DNA from: CBFGTJ01 sp965651815
GTDB taxonomy: Bacteria > Actinomycetota > Acidimicrobiia > Acidimicrobiales > Microtrichaceae
Direction of reading: 5' to 3'
Length of the DNA stretch: 15,073 nucleotides
NCBI GenBank assembly: GCA_965651815.1
Contig: CBFGTJ010000064.1
Coordinates: 1 to 15,073 of the forward strand
Both the position numbers and the translations under genes were made by a program. Under the pieces are notes generated by a model that saw only the letters and a program-made list of their open reading frames with translations, was not told where the DNA came from and searched no databases. Each line of letters opens with the position of its first letter. The first letter of the stretch is position 1. Below are positions 6,920 to 12,726 of this stretch, piece after piece.

Positions 6920-8259
6920 AAGAAATTCGCGGGGCGGGGCAGGCCGAGGTGGTCGCGCAGCGTCGCGCCCTCGTACCGGTCGCGGAACAACCCGCGGCGC
7001 TGCAGCTCCGGCACCACCATCCGCACCACGTCCTCGTAGGCGCCCGGCGTGTGGGTCGCCGCGATCACGAACCCGTCGCACGCGTCGGTCGCGAACCACT
7101 CCTCCATCTGGTCCGCCACCTCCTCACCGGTCCCGACGAAGCGGGGACCCTGCAGCAGGGTGGCGCGGTGCCCGGCGAGGTCCGCGAGCGTCACGCGCTC
7201 CCCGATGTGGAGCCGCAGGTTCTGCACCAGGCCCCGGATCCCCGACACCGATGCGATGAGCTCGTCGGAGATCTCGTCGTCCAGGTCCATGGTCGAGAAG
7301 TCGTGGTTCATCAGCTCCGAGAGCAGCGTGAGCGACGCGACGGGGTCGACGAGGTCCTCGAGGAACACCCGCTCGCGCTCCTCCGCGTGCGCCGTCGACT
7401 CCCCCACGACCGTGTAGGCCATCGGCAGCATCCGCACCGCGTGCGGGTCCCGGCCGGCCTCGGCGATGCGGTCCTTCTGCTCCTTGTAGTGGGCGCGGGC
7501 GATCTCGATGTCGGGGTCGCCGGTGAAGATCACCTCCGCCCAGCGCGCCGCGAACTCCATGCCCCGGCCGGAGGAGCCGGCCTGCAGCAGCACGGGGTGG
7601 CCCTGTGGCGAGCGCGGCACGGTGAGCGGGCCCTGCACGTCGAACCACCTGCCGTGGTGGTCCAGCTCGCGCACCTTGTCCGGGTCGGCGAAGGCCCCCC
7701 GTTCCCGGTCGAGGACCAGGGCGTCGTCGCCCCAGGTGTCCCACAGGCCGGTCGTGGCCTCGAGGAACTCGTCCGCACGGTCGTAGCGGGTGTCGTGGTC
7801 GAGGATCGCGTCGACCCCGAAGTTCCGGGCCTCGCCGTCGTTGACCGACGTGACGACGTTCCACGCCGCCCTGCCCCCGCTGAGGTGGTCGAGCGTCGCG
7901 AAGGTCCGTGCGACGTGGTAGGGCGAGTGGTACGTGGTCGAGTAGGTGGCGCCGAGCCCGATGCGGTCGGTGGCGCCGGCGATCAGGCCGAGCACCACGC
8001 TGAGGTCGAGCTTGACCGGGCGCGCGCCTACGCGTACCGCCTCCGCGACCGAGCCGCCGTAGATGCCGGGCATGGCGAGACGGTCGTCGAAGAACATCAT
8101 GTCGAAGCAGCCCTCTTCGAGGATCCGCCCGAGCTTCTGGTAGTAGCGGGCGTCGAGGAAGGCGTGCTCGGTCGCCGGGTGCCGCCAGGAGCCGGAGTAG
8201 ACGGTGACGTTGCCCGCCTGCATGAACGCGACGAGCGACATGGCGCCCCGCTCGGTCAT
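6913..8259 (-). CDS. NtaA/SnaA/DszA-family flavin-dependent monooxygenase
   Basis: The 448-residue length and motifs match the NtaA/DszA branch of luciferase-like monooxygenases, which use FMNH2 from a separate reductase to cleave C-N or C-S bonds or hydroxylate small molecules. Seen in the sequence are YSGSWRHP (21-28), CFDMMFFDD (51-59), the family hallmark GRAAWNVVTS (129-138), QAGSSGRGMEFAARWAEVIF (226-245) and the C-terminal CDGFVI (394-399). The start is ATG 8259, with a G-rich ribosome-binding site (complement of 8264-8271) just upstream; Met7 at 8241 is a weaker alternative. It reads into the binding-protein gene 91 bases downstream and diverges from the amidohydrolase at 8365. The AACGTCGTT operator-like palindrome lies in the gap. 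No flavin reductase gene is in the window, so reduced flavin must come from elsewhere. The family call is strong; the substrate is unknown. Confidence 0.93.
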   Translation of the reverse strand: MTERGAMSLVAFMQAGNVTVYSGSWRHPATEHAFLDARYYQKLGRILEEGCFDMMFFDDRLAMPGIYGGSVAEAVRVGARPVKLDLSVVLGLIAGATDRIGLGATYSTTYHSPYHVARTFATLDHLSGGRAAWNVVTSVNDGEARNFGVDAILDHDTRYDRADEFLEATTGLWDTWGDDALVLDRERGAFADPDKVRELDHHGRWFDVQGPLTVPRSPQGHPVLLQAGSSGRGMEFAARWAEVIFTGDPDIEIARAHYKEQKDRIAEAGRDPHAVRMLPMAYTVVGESTAHAEERERVFLEDLVDPVASLTLLSELMNHDFSTMDLDDEISDELIASVSGIRGLVQNLRLHIGERVTLADLAGHRATLLQGPRFVGTGEEVADQMEEWFATDACDGFVIAATHTPGAYEDVVRMVVPELQRRGLFRDRYEGATLRDHLGLPRPANFFT

Positions 8260-8295
8260 CGTGCCCCCCTTCCCGTCACCGGCGTATGGTGACGA

Positions 8296-8312
8296 CGAGA
8301 ACGTCGTTCCCG
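8296..8312. promoter_or_regulatory. Palindromic operator-like site A in the divergent promoter region
   Basis: CGAGAACG-T-CGTTCCCG pairs at seven of eight positions around the central T. It lies midway between the divergent starts at 8259 and 8365, where one bound protein could control both. Its core AACGTCGTT recurs exactly at 14408-14416, and close relatives sit before the Rieske and TetR genes. A candidate plus-strand promoter would be TTCCCG (8307-8312), 17 bases, then TAGCGC (8330-8335), but this is weak. Confidence 0.6.
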
Positions 8313-8364
8313 CACAAGTAGAAGCAGGCTAGCGCGGGGCGCCCGAGGGAGGACGGAGGAGCCG

Positions 8365-9624
8365 GTGCCACGTCGATCAGAGCCCGACACGCCGGTGCGG
8401 CTGCGGGCAGCGCGCATGGTGGACCTCGACGCGGGAGCGGTGGTCGTACCCGGCGACCTGCTCGTGCAGGGCACCCGGATCGCCGAGGTCGCGCCCTCCA
8501 CCGTCCCGGACGGCACCCGGGAGCTCGACCTGGGCGACGTGACCCTCCTGCCGGGCCTCATGGACATGGAGGTCAACCTCCTCATGGGTGGCCCGGACCA
8601 CGAGAGCCCGCTCGTCGCGGTCCAGGACGATCCCGCGGTGAAGCTGCTCCGGGCCGTCGCCAACTGCCGCCGCACGCTGCGGTCGGGCTTCACCACCGTG
8701 CGCAACCTCGGCCTGTTCGTGCAGACGGGCGGGATCCTGCTCGACGTGGCGTTGATGAAGGCCGTCGACCGGGGGTGGATCGACGGGCCGCGCATCGTCC
8801 CCGCCGGCCACGCGATCACCCCCACCGGGGGCCACCTCGAGCCCACGATGTTCCAGGCGCTCGGACCCCACGTGCTGCCGCTGACGGTCGAGGAGGGCGT
8901 CGCCGACGGCGTCGACCAGGTGCGCCGGGCAGTCCGGTGGCAGATCAAGTACGGGGCGCGCCTGATCAAGGTGTGCGCGTCCGGCGGCATCATGTCCCAC
9001 ACGGGTCCCGCCGGGGCCCAGCAGTACTCGCGCGAGGAGCTGGCCGCGGTCGTCGACGAGGCCCACCGCGCCGGGCTGCGGGTGGCCGCCCACGCGCACG
9101 GCGACGCCGGCATCCGCACCGCGATCGAGGTCGGCGTCGACTGCATCGAGCACGGGTCGTTGATGTCGGACGCGACCCTCGACCTGATGGTGGAGCGCGG
9201 CACCTTCCTCGTGCCGACGACCTACCTGGCCGACGGCATGGACCTCTCGCGTGCCGCGCCGGAGCTGCGCGCCAAGGCCGAGGAGGTGTTCCCGACGGCG
9301 AAGCGCACGGTGAGCGCGGCGATCGAGCGCGGCGTGCGGATCGCGTCCGGCACCGACGCACCCGCGATCCCCCACGGCCGCAACGCGAAGGAGCTGGTCG
9401 CCCTCGTCGAGCGCGGCATGACCCCGCTGCAGGCGATCCGCGCCGCGACCACGGTCGCGGCGGAGCTCATCGGGGTGGACGACCGGGGCCGCCTCGCACC
9501 GGGACTGCTCGCGGACGTGATCGCGGTCGACGGCGACCCCCTGGAGGACATCACCGCGACCGAGCGCGTCCGGTTCGTGATGAAGGACGGCGTCGTCCAC
9601 CGCGACGACGCGTCCGCGCGCTGA
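8365..9624 (+). CDS. Amidohydrolase-1 family protein (imidazolonepropionase/Xaa-Pro dipeptidase-like) with altered HxH motif
   Basis: The 419-residue protein has the layout of metal-dependent amidohydrolases: a small N-terminal beta sandwich (VRLRAARMVDLDAG...), a TIM barrel, and the sandwich completed at the C-terminus (GRLAPGLLADVIAVDGDPLE). Conserved ligands are present: Lys202 (LIKVCASGG, the usual carboxylated lysine), His243 (AAHAHGD), His263 (CIEHGS) and Asp331 (SGTDAPAIPHG). The first metal motif, normally DxHxH after PGL, reads Asp67-Met-Glu69-Val-Asn71, so both histidines are missing. The site may therefore hold one metal, or use Glu/Asn as ligands. Relatives cleave Xaa-Pro dipeptides, lactams and other cyclic amides. 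The start is GTG 8365 with GGAGGA at 8355-8360 (short spacing) or AGGGAGGA at 8346-8353. It diverges from the NtaA-type monooxygenase and converges on the TetR gene, suggesting one regulon. Family certain, activity uncertain. Confidence 0.9.
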   Translation: MPRRSEPDTPVRLRAARMVDLDAGAVVVPGDLLVQGTRIAEVAPSTVPDGTRELDLGDVTLLPGLMDMEVNLLMGGPDHESPLVAVQDDPAVKLLRAVANCRRTLRSGFTTVRNLGLFVQTGGILLDVALMKAVDRGWIDGPRIVPAGHAITPTGGHLEPTMFQALGPHVLPLTVEEGVADGVDQVRRAVRWQIKYGARLIKVCASGGIMSHTGPAGAQQYSREELAAVVDEAHRAGLRVAAHAHGDAGIRTAIEVGVDCIEHGSLMSDATLDLMVERGTFLVPTTYLADGMDLSRAAPELRAKAEEVFPTAKRTVSAAIERGVRIASGTDAPAIPHGRNAKELVALVERGMTPLQAIRAATTVAAELIGVDDRGRLAPGLLADVIAVDGDPLEDITATERVRFVMKDGVVHRDDASAR

Positions 9625-9630
9625 CGCGCG
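9615..9630. terminator. CG-rich hairpin with the stop codon in its loop, between convergent genes
   Basis: CGCGCG (9615-9620) pairs with CGCGCG (9625-9630) around the loop CTGA, which holds the TGA stop of the amidohydrolase. It lies in the short gap to the convergent TetR gene. The simple alternating sequence could arise by chance in GC-rich DNA, so terminator function is tentative. Confidence 0.3.
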
Positions 9631-9651
9631 CCCAGGCCCGTCGAGCGGCGC

Positions 9652-10341
9652 TCAGGCCACGGTCGTGCCCAGGCCGTGCAGCAGCAGCTCCCAGAGCTGC
9701 TCCGCCGACGACTCGGGCTCCCCGATCGTCGACGCGCTGATCGTGTCGGCGAAGGCGTTGAACATCACGGCCTGCAGGACGACACCGGTGATGCGGCGGT
9801 GGTCCAGCCCGGCGCGGATCTCCCCCGCCGCGGCGGCCTCGTCGAGCAGCTCCCGGTAGACCGACACGAGCGGCGCGAACGCCCGGGCCGCCTCGGCCGG
9901 GTGGCGGGTCAGCAGCTGCTGGGCGAAGTCGGCCATCACCGACACCGCATCGGGACGGTCACCGTCGTCCTCCGGCCGGGACGGCCGGCACATCCGGTAG
10001 TACTCGCTGGTGAACACGTGGAGGCGCTCGAGCGGATCCGAGATGCCCTCGATCCGGCGGACGAGCTCCTCGGCGGAGCTGCGCACCGACTCCTCGAACA
10101 GCGCGAGCAGCAGCTCGTGCTTGCCGGCGAAGTACTGGTAGAAGCTGCGCAGCGACTGCCCCGAGCGTTCGACCACCTCCTGCACGGTGAACTCGCGCTC
10201 CGGCGAGGCCTGCATGAGCTCCATGGCCGCGTCGAGGAAGCGCTGCACCCGCTGCTCGGCACGCACCCGGGCCGGGTCGAGCGATCGCGCCACGGCCAGC
10301 TCCCGCCAGCTGGTGGTCTCGGTGGGGGTTCGTTCCGCCAT
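9652..10341 (-). CDS. TetR-family transcriptional regulator
   Basis: The 229-residue protein has the TetR DNA-binding domain at about residues 30-80. It includes RFLDAAMELMQ, the helix-turn-helix FTVQEVVERSGQSLRSFYQY (51-70), and FAGKHELLLALFEE (71-84). The remainder is a helical ligand-binding and dimerisation domain. An unusual N-terminal extension of some 25 residues precedes the first helix. TetR proteins bind palindromes as dimers and usually release DNA when bound by a small molecule, often a pathway substrate or CoA ester. The start is ATG 10341; a -10-like TAGCCT ends seven bases before it, implying a leaderless message. A 21-base palindrome related to the other operator-like sites lies just upstream, suggesting autoregulation. 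It follows the 108-residue gene on the same strand and converges on the amidohydrolase at 8365. I infer that it controls the surrounding oxygenase cluster; the ligand is unknown. Confidence 0.94.
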   Translation of the reverse strand: MAERTPTETTSWRELAVARSLDPARVRAEQRVQRFLDAAMELMQASPEREFTVQEVVERSGQSLRSFYQYFAGKHELLLALFEESVRSSAEELVRRIEGISDPLERLHVFTSEYYRMCRPSRPEDDGDRPDAVSVMADFAQQLLTRHPAEAARAFAPLVSVYRELLDEAAAAGEIRAGLDHRRITGVVLQAVMFNAFADTISASTIGEPESSAEQLWELLLHGLGTTVA

Positions 10342-10348
10342 GGCGACA

Positions 10349-10354
10349 AGGCTA
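10349..10354 (-). promoter_or_regulatory. -10 box of the TetR gene, leaderless arrangement
   Basis: On the minus strand TAGCCT fits TANNNT and is followed by exactly seven bases and then the ATG at 10341, which would place the transcription start on or next to the start codon. No good Shine-Dalgarno sequence is present, which agrees with leaderless translation. The -35 region would fall within the palindrome at 10364-10384. Confidence 0.5.
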
Positions 10355-10363
10355 CCCCCGCCC

Positions 10364-10384
10364 GAGGAGAGCGCCGTTCTCCTC
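10364..10384. promoter_or_regulatory. Palindromic operator-like site upstream of the TetR gene
   Basis: This 21-base palindrome pairs at nine of ten positions, with arms GAGGAGA and TCTCCTC. On the minus strand its core reads GAGAACGGCGCTC, sharing GAGAACG with sites A, B and C2. It overlaps the expected -35 region of the TetR promoter, a classic autoregulatory position, and touches the stop codon of the 108-residue gene. A terminator for that upstream gene is the alternative, but no U-tract follows. Confidence 0.55.
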
Positions 10385-10709
10385 AGATGGGGGGCTCGAC
10401 CACCAGGTCGAGCTGGGCCGCCCCGCTGTCGGGGACGCGCGCCTGGCGCCACACCTCGACCGGGAACGAGACGTTGACCAGCGAGTAGCAGAGCCACAGG
10501 AGCCGCTGGGCGTCCTCGGGCAGCTGGTCCAGCGGGTGGCGATCGCAGTGCTCGATCGCGGCCTCGAGGCGCGGGAACGCCGCGTCGTAGAACTCCTGGA
10601 GCTCCTCCATCGAGCTCGCGAGCCGCTTCGCGTAGCGCTCGGCCTCGGTGCGCAGCGCCCAACCCGCGTACGGCTCGAGGTCCGCGAACTCCGGGGGCAA
10701 CCTCGACAT
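10383..10709 (-). CDS. Small conserved-looking protein of unknown function next to the Rieske oxygenase
   Basis: I do not recognise this 108-residue protein. It is soluble-looking and mostly helical in character, with many charged residues (for example RTEAERYAKRLASSMEELQE at 20-39). It contains two cysteines, in EHCDRH (residue 55) and LLWLCYSLVN (residue 74). There is no signal peptide or membrane helix. The start is ATG 10709, seven bases from GGGAGGG (complement of 10717-10723), and the gap to the Rieske stop is only 14 bases, so it is surely co-transcribed and probably translationally coupled with the oxygenase. Its frame stays open far upstream, but that part overlaps the Rieske gene antiparallel to no known domain and is a GC-rich shadow. 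By position it may help assemble, stabilise or regulate the oxygenase, but this is inference only. The gene is well supported by its ribosome-binding site and context. Confidence 0.82.
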   Translation of the reverse strand: MSRLPPEFADLEPYAGWALRTEAERYAKRLASSMEELQEFYDAAFPRLEAAIEHCDRHPLDQLPEDAQRLLWLCYSLVNVSFPVEVWRQARVPDSGAAQLDLVVEPPI

Positions 10710-10723
10710 GACTGCGCCCTCCC

Positions 10724-12043
10724 TCACTTGCCGGCGACGAGCGACACGGCGCTCGCCGGCGCATGCCCGTCGGACCCCGCGCCGCGGGCGGCGAGGTACT
10801 GGTCGACCTGCTGCTGCGCGGTCCGGTGGAAGTGCCGGAGCAGCACCTCCTGGTCGTTGAGCGGGAACTCGGTCACCGCGCGCGACTCCAGCATCGTCTG
10901 GGTCGCCTCCAGGGTGTTGCCGTCCTGCAGGGCGTACTCCTTGAAGGTGACCGCGGCCAGCTCCTGGGCCAGCCGCTCGCGCGCCGTGGTCGGCGGGACG
11001 AAGTAGAGCGTGCCCTCGAAGATGTGGGTCCGGTACGAGGTCGGCCAGTAGTGGTACGTGAGGTACCAGTTGGGGGCCCACACGAGCAGCATGAAGTTCG
11101 GGAAGAACACGAAGCTGTCGACCCCCCACACCGGGCTGCGGGCCGGGTTGAGCCCGGGGGGCAACTCGTCGACGCCGATGTCGGGGCGGTCCCACGGGCC
11201 GAACAGCCCGCTGCGCAGCACCCGCTCGATCGGCTTGACCATCGCCAGGTCCTTCGGGGGCGACATGCCGCCCCACGACGAGACCATCCCGTGCGGCCCG
11301 TCGATCTCGTAGTGCAACCCCTCGAACCCGTAGCTCGCGAGCTTGCGCGACTCGTCCGCCACCGCTTGCTTCGCGTGCAGCACGGGTGCGTGGTAGAACT
11401 CCGCGAACGCGTCGATGAAGAGCTTCCAGTTGGACGCCACCTCGGCGCGGTAGCGGTGCACCTGGGTCATCCGGTGGAACGGGTAGCCGACGAGCCCGGC
11501 GCCGAGGTCGCCCATGTGCTCGGCCAGCGAGGTCGTGTTGTCGGGGTCGAGGTGCACGAACACGAACCCCTCCCACACGTCGCACTGGACCGGCACCAGC
11601 CCGTGGGTGGCACGGTCGAGGTCGAAGAACTCCTCCTCCTGCTGCACGAAGGTCAGCTCGCCGTCGAGCCCGTAGCGCCACCCGTGGTACTTGCAGGTGA
11701 ACTGGCGGCAGGTGCCGGAGGTCTCCTCGCCGGGGTGGTCCGACCACACGAGCTTGTTGCCCCGGTGCCGGCAGATGTTGTGGAACGCCCGCACCCCGCC
11801 GTCCGCGTCCCGGACGACCACGATCGACGTGCGTGCCACGTCCAGCTCGCGGGTGAAGTAGCTCCCGGTGCGGGGGAGCTGCTCGACCCGGCCGACGTTG
11901 AGCCAGTTGCGCCGGAAGATCGCGTCACGCTCGAGCTCGTAGTGCTCCGGTGAGATCGAGTCCTCGTAGGACACCGGACCCGTCCCGAGGCCCGGGTGGT
12001 GCTCGGTCCAGCTGCCCTCGGCCGGCTTCGGGAAGTGTGCCAT
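10724..12043 (-). CDS. Rieske [2Fe-2S] aromatic-ring-hydroxylating-type oxygenase, alpha subunit
   Basis: The 439-residue protein has the two-domain layout of Rieske non-heme iron oxygenases. The N-terminal Rieske domain carries Cys91-Arg-His93 and Cys117-Lys-Tyr-His120 (CRHRGN...CKYHGW), the ligands of the [2Fe-2S] cluster. The catalytic domain has NWKLFIDAFAEFYHAPVLH (205-223): Asp211 is the inter-subunit electron bridge, and His218 and His223 bind the mononuclear iron. Asp374 (LQDGNTLEATQ) is the likely third ligand. Such enzymes add O2 to aromatic rings or hydroxylate and demethylate other substrates in the cytoplasm. The start is ATG 12043, eight bases from AGGAG (complement of 12052-12056). 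Operator-like site B lies upstream. No classical beta subunit adjoins it, so it may be an alpha-only enzyme. The ferredoxin at 14451 is the obvious electron donor; a reductase is not in the window. The substrate is unknown. Confidence 0.96.
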   Translation of the reverse strand: MAHFPKPAEGSWTEHHPGLGTGPVSYEDSISPEHYELERDAIFRRNWLNVGRVEQLPRTGSYFTRELDVARTSIVVVRDADGGVRAFHNICRHRGNKLVWSDHPGEETSGTCRQFTCKYHGWRYGLDGELTFVQQEEEFFDLDRATHGLVPVQCDVWEGFVFVHLDPDNTTSLAEHMGDLGAGLVGYPFHRMTQVHRYRAEVASNWKLFIDAFAEFYHAPVLHAKQAVADESRKLASYGFEGLHYEIDGPHGMVSSWGGMSPPKDLAMVKPIERVLRSGLFGPWDRPDIGVDELPPGLNPARSPVWGVDSFVFFPNFMLLVWAPNWYLTYHYWPTSYRTHIFEGTLYFVPPTTARERLAQELAAVTFKEYALQDGNTLEATQTMLESRAVTEFPLNDQEVLLRHFHRTAQQQVDQYLAARGAGSDGHAPASAVSLVAGK

Positions 12044-12078
12044 CGCCCTCGCTCCTGCCAGATCGGCGTACGCGGCAC

Positions 12079-12107
12079 ACGGTAGCAGGCCTTTCGCGGA
12101 GCGAGAA
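12079..12107 (-). promoter_or_regulatory. Probable promoter of the Rieske gene
   Basis: On the minus strand, TTCTCG (complement of 12102-12107), a 17-base spacer and TACCGT (complement of 12079-12084) form a plausible promoter. It would start transcription near 12072, about 30 bases before the ATG. The -35 box is embedded in operator-like site B, so a bound repressor would block it. Confidence 0.4.
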
Positions 12108-12119
12108 CGATGTTTCCGC
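12101..12119. promoter_or_regulatory. Palindromic operator-like site B before the Rieske gene
   Basis: GCG-AG-AAC-GAT-GTT-TC-CGC shows the symmetric pattern GCG..AAC...GTT..CGC. Aligned with site A, GAGAACGATGTTTCCGC (12103-12119) differs from GAGAACGTCGTTCCCGC at only three of 17 bases. It lies in the 93-base gap between the carboxymuconolactone-decarboxylase-like gene and the Rieske gene and overlaps the probable -35 box. Confidence 0.6.
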
Positions 12120-12136
12120 CCCGAAGCTTCTGCCGC

Positions 12137-12712
12137 TCACGCCCCTCGGAGGTCGTCGTCGAGCTCGACGCCGGCGGAGTTCAGGAACATGGCGAGCGTC
12201 TCGTACGCGCCCACCGTGAAGATCAGGTCGATGACCTGGCGCACGTCGAGCCCCGAGCGCAGCTCCGCCCAGGTCGGCTCGGAGATGCACGCGGCGGCGA
12301 CCAGCTCGTCGACCGCCCGGAGCAGCACGGCATCCACCCGTGACCAGCCCTCCGCGTCCGGCCCCCGTGCGATCCGCTCGACCTCCTCCGGCGACATGCC
12401 CACGTCCGCTGCGATGACCGCGTGCTGGGCCCGCTCGTACTCGCAGCCGCGCAGCGCCGCCACCCTCAGGACGATCATCTCCCGCTGGCGCTGGCTGAGC
12501 GTCGTCGCGAACTGTACGTGCCCGTTGAACGCGTGGTAGGCGGCGGTCAGCTGCGGGTGGTGGGCGAGGGTGCCGAGCACGTTGAGCCCCTTGGGTCGGT
12601 CCTCGCGCCGCTCGGGCAGCGGGTGGCGGGGCTTCGGCGGCACCAGGGCGGCCAGCGCGTCGCGCATCTCGGGCGGCCACTCCCGCGGGGGGATCGGGTC
12701 GAGTCGGGGCAT
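12137..12712 (-). CDS. Carboxymuconolactone decarboxylase/AhpD-fold family protein
   Basis: The 191-residue helical protein has the family core TLSQRQREMIVLRVAALRGC (71-90) followed by EYERAQHAVIAADVGMS (91-107). Cys90, Glu91, Glu93 and His97 correspond to the conserved site of carboxymuconolactone-decarboxylase-like proteins. The CxxC pair of AhpD-type peroxidase reductants is absent: only Cys90 is at the site, so a thiol redox role like AhpD is unlikely. Members without CxxC are often found in catabolic operons, mostly uncharacterised. The start is ATG 12712, six bases from GAGGAG (complement of 12719-12724). It follows the acyl-CoA ligase stop by 14 bases, so the two are co-transcribed. 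The C-terminal half (RQVIDLIFTVGAYETLAMFL) is the usual second helical bundle. It may act on a lactone or beta-keto acid intermediate, or play a non-catalytic part; the sequence does not decide. Confidence 0.9.
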   Translation of the reverse strand: MPRLDPIPPREWPPEMRDALAALVPPKPRHPLPERREDRPKGLNVLGTLAHHPQLTAAYHAFNGHVQFATTLSQRQREMIVLRVAALRGCEYERAQHAVIAADVGMSPEEVERIARGPDAEGWSRVDAVLLRAVDELVAAACISEPTWAELRSGLDVRQVIDLIFTVGAYETLAMFLNSAGVELDDDLRGA

Positions 12713-12726
12713 GGTTCGCTCCTCGT

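Noticed and set aside
10342..10764. Upstream extension of the TetR gene
   Set aside because: It overlaps the 108-residue gene in another frame and crosses the palindrome and -10 box. The TetR fold is complete from ATG 10341.
10710..11747. Upstream extension of the 108-residue gene into the Rieske region
   Set aside because: It is Arg/Ala/Pro-rich shadow sequence. The ribosome-binding site at 10717-10723 and ATG 10709 define the real start.
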